Shown here in pieces: positions 52,718 to 62,958 of a stretch of 64,000 nucleotides of DNA (position 1 is the stretch's first letter; each line of letters begins with the position of its first letter). Both the position numbers and the translations under genes were made by a program. Below the pieces are notes generated by a model that saw nothing but the letters and a program-made list of their open reading frames with translations, did no database searches and was not told the origin of the DNA. Origin of the DNA: Monocercomonoides exilis (taxonomy: Eukaryota; Preaxostyla; Oxymonadida; Polymastigidae); the NCBI GenBank assembly GCA_001643675.2, contig LSRY02000045.1, forward strand, positions 182,001-246,000, read 5' to 3'.

Positions 52718-54484
52718 TTGGTGAGTGAGTCCGATTTCTCATCTTTTTGTGTGTCTTCAGCCCCGTTTCTGGCGCCTCCCTTGACACGCCTTGTATCTCT
52801 CACCCAGCTGACCTTCTTCAACATCTCGACAAATCCACTGAAAACAACACATCTGGCTGAAGGGCCGAGCCAAACCTCGTTTCTGATGAGTGGATGCGCA
52901 TTTTCATCGGTGTGGGATGTTTATGATGGGGGCATTGTCCCCTCGCTCAACAGCCCCTCATCTTCCCTGGATGCCTCGAACACCTCGTTTGTCGGATGCT
53001 ATCGATCACAGAATGTTGAAGTCAGCGGGAGTGAAGGGAATCCGTCGAAGCCAGGGAGACAGCAGATAGCAGACAATGGGACGAATTCGTTCACTTGGTG
53101 TGTGTGGAATGGGTCAAATACAACTGGGACAACTAATTCTTATACAGATGGGATATCGAGTGGAGGGGCGATTAACATGTATAACCTGGGATCGGGAACA
53201 CTTTCAGTGAAATTTTGTTCGTTCAATGATTGCTATGCGCATTATGCTGGGGGAGGAATTTTGTGTCGTTCGATCTATTCAATAAATATTGAGAACAACT
53301 CATTCAATGCATGTACTGCAAAAAATAATTATGGAGGAGGGATGTATGCCTATTCCATTTCAACATGTGTCAGGATCAGTGGTTGCGAATTTCAGAAATG
53401 TTCTGCAAAATATGATGGAGGAGGCCTTTATCTCGAAAATTTTAATGTTTCTGGATCTTCATGTATTGGAACGGAAAGCGACAATGGAGAGAGCGCTTGT
53501 GTGTTTGAGTGCTCATTCACTTCGTGCTCGCTCACAAGTTATAATGGCGGAGGGATGTATTGTTACAATGTTCCATCTGCATTCAAAATGAGGGGCCTCC
53601 AGTTTATTTCATGCAGCGCATTATCATATGGCGGAGGATTGTGTTTAGATCCAAGACAGTCAACAGCTCCAAGCAACAACCTTTATTGCTATTTCTTCTT
53701 CTTCCATGATTGCAGATGCAGTAGTTCTACTCCATATGGCCACGATGTAATGTATTACGATTATTACAACCATTTTCAAACATCAAATAATCCGTTCTTT
53801 GAATCATATACAACGAATAGTGATGGAAAAAGATTGTGTTATGCTTATTTGCAATCAAGCAGTTATGTGTTTCAGCATACAGAAAAAAAGGAATGGTTGA
53901 AGGAAGGGATGAAGGATAGATTTGTTGGAGTGGGTGGGAACGACGCAAACAATCTGTGTGGGATGAGTGAGGCAGCACCTTGCAAGACAGTGGGGCATGC
54001 AGTGGGGTCGAGCATGGCGCAGTTGAGCTCGACAATCACAGTGCTGAGTGGAAGGCATGTGAGCGAAGGGGCGACAATCATTGTTGGGGAAAAGAAGATA
54101 TCAATTGTGGGGAGAGGAAAGACAGTGAGTGTGATTGGGACGAGTGCGCTTTCTTCGCCTGCAACTACTCTGTTTAGCATATCATCTGGCCAACTGGAGG
54201 TGGGGCATGTGGGGATCGACCACAACGCGACAAGAAGCTCATCGCCGAGTGTGTTTGTGGTGTCTGTGGGGAGCGGGACTCTTTCACTGGAGGATGTTTT
54301 GATCAACTCTTCGACATCAGGAGGGAGTGGAATGACGAAGTGCGTGTTTGAAGTGGAGCTGAGGCAGCTGAAAACGATTGATGTGGAGATTGAAAACATG
54401 AAAATATCACAGCCTCTTTTCGCTGAACCATCATCAGTAGGATTGGCATTGGGAGAAAATTGTTTGTTGTTTATTTTGTTCTGA
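52718..54484 (+). CDS. G7: X-type beta-helix protein, mosaic
   Basis: About 588 codons from TTG; a candidate 40-nt intron overlaps the start (52,721-52,760). N-terminal ~110 residues match G1 (LTQLTFFNIS, CAFSSVWDVYDGG, SQNVEVSGSEG). The middle, from about 53,113, is shared with G8, including GTTNSYTDGISSGGAINMYN and the five coils (CSFNDC, NSFNAC, CEFQKC, CSFTSC, LQFISC). A stretch from about 54,080 (IIVGEKKISIVGRGK ... GTSALSSPATT) matches G4 and differs from G8. The C-terminal part, to LLFILF, matches G3, G4 and, again, G8. The DVMYYDYYNHFQTSN loop is special to G7/G8. Extracellular, repetitive scaffold inferred; no enzyme motif. Confidence 0.72.
   Translation: MVSESDFSSFCVSSAPFLAPPLTRLVSLTQLTFFNISTNPLKTTHLAEGPSQTSFLMSGCAFSSVWDVYDGGIVPSLNSPSSSLDASNTSFVGCYRSQNVEVSGSEGNPSKPGRQQIADNGTNSFTWCVWNGSNTTGTTNSYTDGISSGGAINMYNLGSGTLSVKFCSFNDCYAHYAGGGILCRSIYSINIENNSFNACTAKNNYGGGMYAYSISTCVRISGCEFQKCSAKYDGGGLYLENFNVSGSSCIGTESDNGESACVFECSFTSCSLTSYNGGGMYCYNVPSAFKMRGLQFISCSALSYGGGLCLDPRQSTAPSNNLYCYFFFFHDCRCSSSTPYGHDVMYYDYYNHFQTSNNPFFESYTTNSDGKRLCYAYLQSSSYVFQHTEKKEWLKEGMKDRFVGVGGNDANNLCGMSEAAPCKTVGHAVGSSMAQLSSTITVLSGRHVSEGATIIVGEKKISIVGRGKTVSVIGTSALSSPATTLFSISSGQLEVGHVGIDHNATRSSSPSVFVVSVGSGTLSLEDVLINSSTSGGSGMTKCVFEVELRQLKTIDVEIENMKISQPLFAEPSSVGLALGENCLLFILF
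52721..52760 (+). other. Candidate 40-nt GT-AG intron at the 5' end of G7
   Basis: GTGAGTGAGT ... TGTGTCTTCAG; same spacing as in G1, G4 and G8. Open in frame here. Confidence 0.4.
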
Positions 54485-57400
54485 CTGCACAACGCACAAA
54501 CTGAAGCGAGAAAATAATTGAAATTCTGAGATTAACTTTTTATTATCATTTTTATTGAAATGACAAGCAATAAAGAGTTAATTTTTTAATCAAGAGTGCA
54601 TACTCTTTACGAAAAAGAATTTTTTTTATGAAAATGATTTGTTGATAAATATTTTGTAGGGGAATGAAAAGATGGAATAAATGAAAAAACCCACCAAAAT
54701 CAATGAAAAAATTGTTAATTATGAATGAATACAAATATCTGTTTTTTTGAACAAAATACACCAAAAATGATTGTTATTTGACATTCTGATTAAAAAGTTT
54801 CAAAATATTTGAAAATAGAAACAAAAATTGAAAATGCTTTATTTATTAAGAATATTGTTTTTATCAACAATCATGATTTTTCAGTCACTTTGGATTGCGA
54901 TGATAATAAAATTATCATAGATTTAAAATGAGTTGCCTCATTCTTCTGATGATTATAAATCATGAACACCACAAATCATCTTGTTTCAATGAGTGCATTA
55001 TGTGAATTAATATGAAAAATTTGAATACAAAAACAAAGCATTTTTATTCATTTTTTGATAAGAACAATTTTGAAGATAAGAGGATGATAAGTGTCAAATT
55101 ATTTATGGGGATCTGTGTTTTTTTTTCAAAATTTTGTTCACAAATAGGTAATTGTTTTTGAAATCAAACATTCTTTCTGGGAGTGATATTTTCCATTATT
55201 CACTTTTCAATGAAGTTATTTGTACTGAATTGAAATGAGCACAGAGATTTGTGATGAATAATAAATGTGATATTTTCTTTTTTCAGAGAGTCTATTTATG
55301 TTGTTTTCCAAAAATCATTAAAAATCTGAATTGGTTGACAGAACGTGTCTGATCTCAAAAAATAGAATAATCTGGACAATACCTTCCTCAAGCAAATGAA
55401 TCATTGTTGGAATGGTTTCTATAATTTATCTTTTGAAAAAGACATTTCATCTTGAAACACTCATCTCTTGCTGATATCTCAATGATTATTAGTTGTTGAG
55501 TCTTTTCATCTCAAACTAATATTTTGAAATATTTTTCTTCTTTATTCCTATTTCTTATTTTCAGATGACTCAACTTTTGTTCAAAAAGTGGTGAATTGGG
55601 AATGAATTGGAATAACAAAGTGAAGAGGAAAGAGGGATGTGCATTATTCTTTTTGAAAAGAATAAAAATTTAATCACAATTTCGAAAATGAAAAATGAAA
55701 ATTTTAAATATTCCTTGTTCCTTAAAATTCAAACATCACAATTAATCAGCAGAATCATTCTATTATTTCTTCGCAAATGAAAATGATTTCATTTCTCATT
55801 TTCTTTCAACAAAAATGAATATTTGTTTCTTTCCAAAAAGGATAATGCTTATCCCCTTTTCCTCATCAGTTTATTATTCCATTTCTTTCCCAATTCACCA
55901 CTTTTTGAACAAAAGTTGAGTCATCTGAAAATAAGAAATAGGAATAAAGAAGAAAAATATTTCAAAATATTAGTTTGAGATGAAAAGACTCAACAACTAA
56001 TAATCATTGAGATATCAGCAAGAGATGAGTGTTTCAAGATGAAATGTCTTTTTCAAAAGATAAATTATAGAAACCATTCCAACAATGATTCATTTGCTTG
56101 AGGAAGGTATTGTCCAGATTATTCTATTTTTTGAGATCAGACACGTTCTGTCAACCAATTCAGATTTTTAATGATTTTTGGAAAACAACATAAATAGACT
56201 CTCTGAAAAAAGAAAATATCACATTTATTATTCATCACAAATCTCTGTGCTCATTTCAATTCAGTACAAATAACTTCATTGAAAAGTGAATAATGGAAAA
56301 TATCACTCCCAGAAAGAATGTTTGATTTCAAAAACAATTACCTATTTGTGAACAAAATTTTGAAAAAAAAACACAGATCCCCATAAATAATTTGACACTT
56401 ATCATCCTCTTATCTTCAAAATTGTTCTTATCAAAAAATGAATAAAAATGCTTTGTTTTTGTATTCAAATTTTTCATATTAATTCACATAATGCACTCAT
56501 TGAAACAAGATGATTTGTGGTGTTCATGATTTATAATCATCAGAAGAATGAGGCAACTCATTTTAAATCTATGATAATTTTATTATCATCGCAATCCAAA
56601 GTGACTGAAAAATCATGATTGTTGATAAAAACAATATTCTTAATAAATAAAGCATTTTCAATTTTTGTTTCTATTTTCAAATATTTTGAAACTTTTTAAT
56701 CAGAATGTCAAATAACAATCATTTTTGGTGTATTTTGTTCAAAAAAACAGATATTTGTATTCATTCATAATTAACAATTTTTTCATTGATTTTGGTGGGT
56801 TTTTTCATTTATTCCATCTTTTCATTCCCCTACAAAATATTTATCAACAAATCATTTTCATAAAAAAAATTCTTTTTCGTAAAGAGTATGCACTCTTGAT
56901 TAAAAAATTAACTCTTTATTGCTTGTCATTTCAATAAAAATGATAATAAAAAGTTAATCTCAGAATTTCAATTATTTTCTCGCTTCAGTTTGTGCGTTGT
57001 GCAGTCAGAACAAAATAAACAACAAACAATTTTCTCCCAATGCCAATCCTACTGATGATGGTTCAGCGAAAAGAGGCTGTGATATTTTCATGTTTTCAAT
57101 CTCCACATCAATCGTTTTCAGCTGCCTCAGCTCCACTTCAAACACGCACTTCGTCATTCCACTCCCTCCTGATGTCGAAGAGTTGATCAAAACATCCTCC
57201 AGTGAAAGAGTCCCGCTCCCCACAGACACCACAAACACACTCGGCGATGGGCTTCTTGTTGCATTGTGATCGATCCCCACATGCCCCACCTCCAGTTGGC
57301 CAGAAGATATGCTAAACAGCGTTGGCGAAGTCGAAGAAAGAGAATTCGTCCCAATCACACTCACTGTCTTCCCTCTCCCAACAACAGAAATCTCCTTTTC

Positions 57401-58376
57401 CCCAACATTGATCGTCGCCCCTTCGCTCACATGCCTTCCACTCAGCACTGTGATTGTCGAGCTCAACTGCGCCATGCTCGACCCCACTGCATGCCCCACT
57501 GTCTTGCAAGGTGCTGCCTCACTCATCCCACACAGATTGTTTGCGTCGTTCCCACCCACTCCAACAAATCTATCCTTCATCCCTTCCTTCAACCATTCCT
57601 TTTTTTCTGTATGCTGAAACACATAACTGCTTGATTGCAAATAAGCATAACACAATCTTTTTCCATCACTATTCGTTGTATATGATTCAAAGAACGGATT
57701 ATTTGATGTTTGAAAATGGTTGTAATAATCGTAATACATTACATCGTGGCCATATGGAGTAGAACTACTGCATCTGCAATCATGGAAGAAGAAGAAATAG
57801 CAATAAAGGTTGTTGCTTGGAGCTGTTGACTGTCTTGGATCTAAACACAATCCTCCGCCATATGATAATGCGCTGCATGAAATAAACTGGAGGCCCCTCA
57901 TTTTGAATGCAGATGGAACATTGTAACAATACATCCCTCCGCCATTATAACTTGTGAGCGAGCACGAAGTGAATGAGCACTCAAACACACAAGCGCTCTC
58001 TCCATTGTCGCTTTCCGTTCCAATACATGAAGATCCAGAAACATTAAAATTTTCGAGATAAAGGCCTCCTCCATCATATTTTGCAGAACATTTCTGAAAT
58101 TCGCAACCACTGATCCTGACACATGTTGAAATGGAATAGGCATACATCCCTCCTCCATAATTATTTTTTGCAGTACATGCATTGAATGAGTTGTTCTCAA
58201 TATTTATTGAATAGATCGAACGACACAAAATTCCTCCCCCAGCATAATGCGCATAGCAATCATTGAACGAACAAAATTTCACTGAAAGTGTTCCCGATCC
58301 CAGGTTATACATGTTAATCGCCCCTCCACTCGATATCCCATCTGTATAAGAATTAGTTGTCCCAGTTGTATTTGAG
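53113..58376. repeat. X-type palindrome P5
   Basis: Arms 53,113-55,600 and 55,889-58,376, with paired positions summing to 111,489. They hold most of G7 and G8 and their 3' flanks. The arms are near-identical except for a patch at about 54,080-54,285 (partner 57,204-57,409). Farther out the two genes remain homologous but clearly different. Confidence 0.92.
55601..55888. other. P5 central spacer
   Basis: About 290 bp, AT-rich, partly still pairable at its edges. Resembles the P1 spacer (shared ATTAATCAGCA). No gene. Confidence 0.75.
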
Positions 58377-58708
58377 CCATTCCACACGCACCAAGTGAAC
58401 GAATTTGCCCCATTGTCTGTGATCTGCTGTCTCGCTGGTTTCGATGGATTCCCTTCACTCCCATTGATTGCAACATTCCCTGATCGATAGCACCTGACAA
58501 ACGAGGTGTTCGAGGCAGCCAAGGATGATGAAGGGCTGTTCAGCGAGGGGACAATGCCCCCATCATACACATCCCACACCGATGAAAATGTGCACCCACT
58601 CATCAGAAACGAGGTTTGGCTCGGCCCTTCACCCAGATGTGTTGTTTTCTGTGGATTTGTGGAGATGTTGAAGAAGGTCAGCTGGGTGAGAGAAGCAAAG
58701 TGCGACAA
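57005..58708 (-). CDS. G8: X-type beta-helix protein, mosaic partner of G7
   Basis: About 567 codons from TTG. The N-terminus is shorter and changed (LSHFASLTQLTFFNIS), because TTG follows a region with a stop codon in the 40-nt GT-AG interval just upstream (58,720-58,759). The SGNVAINGSEG and ITDNGANS residues differ from G7. The middle, including all five coils and the special DVMYYDYYNHFQTSN loop, is identical to G7. The patch INVGEKEISVVGRGKTVSVI and GTNSLSS matches the Y-type gene G5 and not G7. The C-terminal part is X-type, ending LLFILF. Inferred secreted or surface protein. Confidence 0.7.
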   Translation of the reverse strand: MSHFASLTQLTFFNISTNPQKTTHLGEGPSQTSFLMSGCTFSSVWDVYDGGIVPSLNSPSSSLAASNTSFVRCYRSGNVAINGSEGNPSKPARQQITDNGANSFTWCVWNGSNTTGTTNSYTDGISSGGAINMYNLGSGTLSVKFCSFNDCYAHYAGGGILCRSIYSINIENNSFNACTAKNNYGGGMYAYSISTCVRISGCEFQKCSAKYDGGGLYLENFNVSGSSCIGTESDNGESACVFECSFTSCSLTSYNGGGMYCYNVPSAFKMRGLQFISCSALSYGGGLCLDPRQSTAPSNNLYCYFFFFHDCRCSSSTPYGHDVMYYDYYNHFQTSNNPFFESYTTNSDGKRLCYAYLQSSSYVFQHTEKKEWLKEGMKDRFVGVGGNDANNLCGMSEAAPCKTVGHAVGSSMAQLSSTITVLSGRHVSEGATINVGEKEISVVGRGKTVSVIGTNSLSSTSPTLFSISSGQLEVGHVGIDHNATRSPSPSVFVVSVGSGTLSLEDVLINSSTSGGSGMTKCVFEVELRQLKTIDVEIENMKISQPLFAEPSSVGLALGENCLLFILF

Positions 58709-58719
58709 GATGAATGGGG

Positions 58720-58759
58720 CTGATGAAACACAAAAAGATTAGAAATCTGACTCATACAC
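58720..58759 (-). other. Candidate 40-nt GT-AG interval at the 5' end of G8, with an in-frame stop
   Basis: Reads GTGTATGAGT ... TTTCATCAG on the minus strand. The codon that is TCA in G1 and G7 is TAA here. If it is spliced out, G8 stays intact; if it is exonic, G8 is cut off from its upstream exon. Confidence 0.4.
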
Positions 58760-58819
58760 CAAAAATCTTAATCATCTTCTTCCTTTTTTACACAAGTCAT
58801 ATTTCCTATTCACATATCT

Positions 58820-59165
58820 CTTCCACAACTTCTTCAAAGTTTCCTCAAATTTTTATCTTCATTTTTCTTTCTCTTCTTCTCTTATTTTCATTCTTCATTT
58901 ATCTTCAGTCAAATCATCTCTTTCATTCATATTTCTTATAAATATCTGCTTCTTCTCAACCATTTGCCAAATCTCTTCTTCTGCTGCATCATCAATCCCT
59001 TGATCTCATTTTCGGCTTTTAACAAGATTCGTCGTATATGTCTTCCAGAACCATCAAAGGTCTCCTCTTCTATTCGCTTCAATTTTTGCTCCTTCTCATT
59101 CCACCAAACACTCTCCAATTATTATCTCCAGATTTCTTAAAGGCGCCAAATATGCTCTTTTTCCA
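58820..59165 (-). pseudogene. L copy 3
   Basis: Reads NEKEQKLKRIEEETFDGSGR and then HIRRILLKAENE, after which the frame shifts relative to copy 2. It sits directly 5' of G8, where G1 and G4 have the K module, so the modules are rearranged here. The bases between 59,166 and 59,315 are AT-rich with no feature. Confidence 0.4.
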
Positions 59166-59439
59166 TGTTCCTTGTTCATTCATTGGCATAAAATATACCT
59201 GATAAAATATTCTAATTTCATATAAAAAAAAAACAGACGATAAAAAGCACTAATATAAAAAAAAGCAAAACAATAACTTTTATACGAATAATCTTGGCAA
59301 ACTTTCTTCTCCTCCTCCAGCTTCCCACCTCTCGCTCGACCTGATGCTTCTTTCCCTCCTCTTTCCCTTTCAAAATAGCACAACCCACAGTGGAACAGAA
59401 AGGTTGTGCAGTTGATGCTGTTTCAAAACCTTTCTGCCG

Positions 59440-60006
59440 TTGACAGAGCACTTCGTCCATCGCTCGACACAGATGAAACATTCGAAATGGACAAGGGAGT
59501 GCAACAGGTGGCTGAACAGGCAGAGCAAGATGATGTTGTTTCCAAAGAGCAGCAACGATTGTTTGTTGCAACTCTCTTTCTTTGATAAGGCTCAAAGCCG
59601 AGCTCGATGGTTGAAATGCGTTCAGCTTGAGGACTATTATGAAGGAAAAGTTAGAACCTTGTTTGGGATTGGAAATGTCCCAGAAAAAAGAAAAAGAAAA
59701 AGAAAAAGAAAAAAAGGAGCTGCCAATGCTGAAGTGAAAGAAAGAAAAAAAGACGAAGAGGAAGTGAGTGTTCTCGAGGAGTAATCGCTGCATATTGTTC
59801 TTGCGCATCCTCAGTGCGTAATGCTATTTGACTGGAGTGAATGTTGGACAGGGAGGCTGCATCATCCTTCGTCCATGACTGTGATTCATTTTCTGGTGGC
59901 AGGTTGCACACAACATGAGAGAATTGATCCAAAGTCAGTTGAGGCAGTGATGGCACAGCAGGGTGATATGGTGTGCTTCACATTGAAAAAAGGGAAGTCT
60001 GCTTGA
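59440..60006 (+). pseudogene. Frame-shifted gene remnant, second copy
   Basis: Base-for-base copy of 33,294-33,860 as far as I can see, with the same frame breaks (WLKCVQLEDYYEG, then MTVIHFLVAGCTQHERIDPK). Not recognised. Confidence 0.4.
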
Positions 60007-60250
60007 GAAGAAGAAAAAGACGGTGAAGAAGTGATGTTGTTGGAAGAAGAAGAAAACGAGAAGAGGAAGAAGAATAAGAAGGAGGAGAAGAAGAGGAAGA
60101 GGAAAAAAAAAGGAGAAGAGGAAAAAGAGGAATTAACAGCATCAATAGAATTATAGTCTTCAGAGAATCATTTCAAAACGAAATTCGTCGTTTCTCTCTT
60201 GGCATGCTCTGACACAAAGTCAAAAACGGCAAACAGGCTGTTTCACACAG

Positions 60251-60804
60251 ATGACAACCAGCCAGAAATATTCTTCGTTTGACAATTGTTTCGAGAAGGA
60301 GAAGACTCAGCAGCAGGACAATGCGGATCAAATGCATTTGACGTTTCGACTGAAGAGGAAGCAGAAAATGGAGGAGGATGAATTCATGGCGCGGGGAAAA
60401 GAAGGTGAAGACAAAGAAGAAGATGAAGAAATATAAAAATTAGTCGAATTCGATGAAGAAGAAACACTTGCAGAAGGTGATGAAGGTGATGAAGGCGGAG
60501 AAGAAAAGGAAGAAAAGGAAGATGAAGAAGATAACGATAAAGAAGGAAATAAAATTATTTCTTATGCTTGGGTCGTGGAAAGAAAAACATGACGAAAATG
60601 AAGAAGAGAGAAAAGCAGATAAAGAAAGTGAAGAGGATGAAGAAGAAGGTGATGAAGGTGACGAAGGCGATGAAGCTTATAATCAAAAATGAGGAGAAAA
60701 ATACACATATTCAAATCATTTGGAGGTGTATACGAAAACATGATGGGGATGAGACAGATAAGGCTGATGAAAACAATGAGGCTGAAGAAGAAGGGGGAGA
60801 ATAG
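60251..60804 (+). pseudogene. Acidic frames, third paralogue
   Basis: Copy of 34,105-34,658 with a handful of substitutions. One introduces a TAA after EDKEEDEEI, so the first frame is truncated to 61 codons; the later frame ends EEEGGE as in the partner. Confidence 0.35.
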
Positions 60805-61787
60805 ACGAAAAAGCAGAAGAAGACAATGAAGAAGATGAAGTCGATGAAGAAAATGAAGACGATGCTATCGAAATCTCATATGAAGGATAATTTTTGTTGG
60901 AAGATATCCTGAATATAACAACTTTGCTCTATGCCCCATCTGCAAACCCTTCGATGACACAATGCCAAAGGCGATAGCAAAATAACTCAAAGTCCATTTT
61001 GTCTGTAATTTTCCTCCAGCTGCCTGTATTACGCCAAACTGTCTGTTTTTCTCGTATTTTCGCCTCTCAAGCCAAGCAATGAAAAGCAGTTCCATCGCTC
61101 CCCCAGGTCTATAAAGTCAATGTCTTTCCATTCTTATCCCAAGAAATGTGCCTTGCTCTGATGCAAATATCTCTAATCTCCCTGTTTCACTCATCTGCCC
61201 CAATCGCCCCAACAATGCTTTTTTTTGAAAATGTCCTCTTCCTCTTTTTAAAAAACGCTCTCTTTTCATAGAGATTGGTTGTTCTTCCTTTTTGGTCTTG
61301 GACATCTTTCGACCCCGTTGATTTCTGCTCCATCAAAATTCATTCTTCATCGCATTTCTGTACGTCGCGCATGTTGAGTCCATAAAAAGTTGCATAAATA
61401 TTCATAATAAAATATATTCAGGCTCTTATAATATATTTGAAAGATAGCATTTGTCTCGCTTCCTCGCTGTTCTGTTCTGCAAAGAATAAATTGTCCATTT
61501 TAAATAATTTGCCTGAATCAAGACTTTGGAGAGGATACGGATGGAAATATCTTCACAACATATAGAACAATATAAAATACATACATTGAAAATTCTTCAT
61601 TTCCATCGAAAATGTCGCATCCTCGCAGCATTCCATCAATCAAAATGAACAATTTCAGTTTCCCTCAAAATAAAACTGTTGCTGGCTCACCTGCCATATC
61701 ACTTAAAAAAATAATTCACTCATCCCAGCTGGAATGTTTGACGTCTTGATTTCTCATTCTGTTGTGCAGTTTTTTTATCATTTAACT

Positions 61788-62060
61788 TCATTTGATCATT
61801 TTCCATAACAGATTGGAGAGATTGATGAATGAACGATGGCTCAATTTGAAGTATTTTGGTTGAAAGGGCAGAGGCTGGAAGAGAAATGGGGACAGGGGAT
61901 TGTTTGTGGGGCAGCTCAACAACCTTGCCAATTCTTGCTGTTTGAGTGCCAAATGAGCAGAAAAGATGAGAATTTTAGTCTTTCTTTCTGAAGTTTGGTG
62001 CTCGTGATGAGCATGAGATAATAAGAGGGAGAAAATATCGACAATGTATTTATTTATCAT
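61788..62060 (-). CDS. MINKY ORF, copy 4
   Basis: Identical to copy 2 at 35,645-35,917, ATG to TGA, 90 codons. Unknown product. Confidence 0.38.
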   Translation of the reverse strand: MINKYIVDIFSLLLSHAHHEHQTSERKTKILIFSAHLALKQQELARLLSCPTNNPLSPFLFQPLPFQPKYFKLSHRSFINLSNLLWKMIK

Positions 62061-62207
62061 TCAGCACCTGGATTGCTTCATATCCTTCTTTTCTCCTGAA
62101 TAAATGGTTTTTTTTTAATAAAGGGAAGGAAAAGGAAAGACAATGCCAAATCTTGTTCTTGTCATGTTTCATCCTTGTTGCACTTTTGAACAATTCTTTC
62201 AATCTTC

Positions 62208-62396
62208 TCATGTTGGACAACGTCTGGGACCATCTTTCAACTTCATTGTGAAATCCAACATAGATACAAATGGATAATTTTCATTTATCCTAATTTTCTC
62301 TTTCCCTCGTGAGTCATATTCTCTTTCCATGTTCTCAAACGTTTTTTCTTCTTCTTCATATTCGCCAACACTCGATCTGGGAAATTGGATCAACAT
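62208..62396 (-). CDS. MLIQF ORF, copy 4
   Basis: Identical to copy 2 at 36,065-36,253. It precedes the MINKY ORF on the minus strand, as in every interval copy. Confidence 0.38.
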   Translation of the reverse strand: MLIQFPRSSVGEYEEEEKTFENMEREYDSRGKEKIRINENYPFVSMLDFTMKLKDGPRRCPT

Positions 62397-62730
62397 CCCT
62401 CAACATCCTAAAAGACAGAACAATATGATTTTCTTGTGTTAGAAAGGCATTTGTCTTCGACTGAAATGCCATTTGATTACCACTTGGAGCGTCTCTTTTT
62501 CAGCCATTCTTCATCGCCATCCCCTGTTTCGATTTGTTATCTTCATCAACATTATTTAGAAAATCCATCTGAGCCCAGTGTGTGAATCAATCAATCAGAA
62601 GAAACAAGGATTGTTTATCCGTCTTTGATTTTTTGCTTGTGGAAGGAAATATGACAAAGCGCTTGGTTTTTGAATTGGAGTCATCAAGGCCAGAAACGCA
62701 AGCACTTTGGCGATCATCAGTGTTATGAGT

Positions 62731-62958
62731 TCATGGAAAGGGAAGTGAAAAAGAAAGAATGCAAAAGGTTAGAAATGAGAAGAGGAATAATTTTGAATCT
62801 GTTTGTGAATGAAGCCTTGCATGAAGCAAAAGGAAAGACAACAAGATGGACATTTTTTGATTGGGATTGTCAAAAAAGTTCTGTGAACTGAGCAAGGATT
62901 GAATTATCAATTGGTGTGTCTGAGTGAATTTTGAGCAGGATGCACATTCTTTGGCCAT
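62731..62958 (-). CDS. MAKEC ORF, copy 4
   Basis: Identical to copy 2 at 36,588-36,815; ATG-started, 75 codons. Unknown product. Confidence 0.3.
   Translation of the reverse strand: MAKECASCSKFTQTHQLIIQSLLSSQNFFDNPNQKMSILLSFLLLHARLHSQTDSKLFLFSFLTFCILSFSLPFP

Noticed and set aside
54757-54775. TACACCAAAAATGATTG in P5 as a solo MITE end
   Set aside because: The aligned P1 and P3 sequence is similar without insertion (ATTATTCAAAAAATGATTG-like), so chance substitutions explain it.
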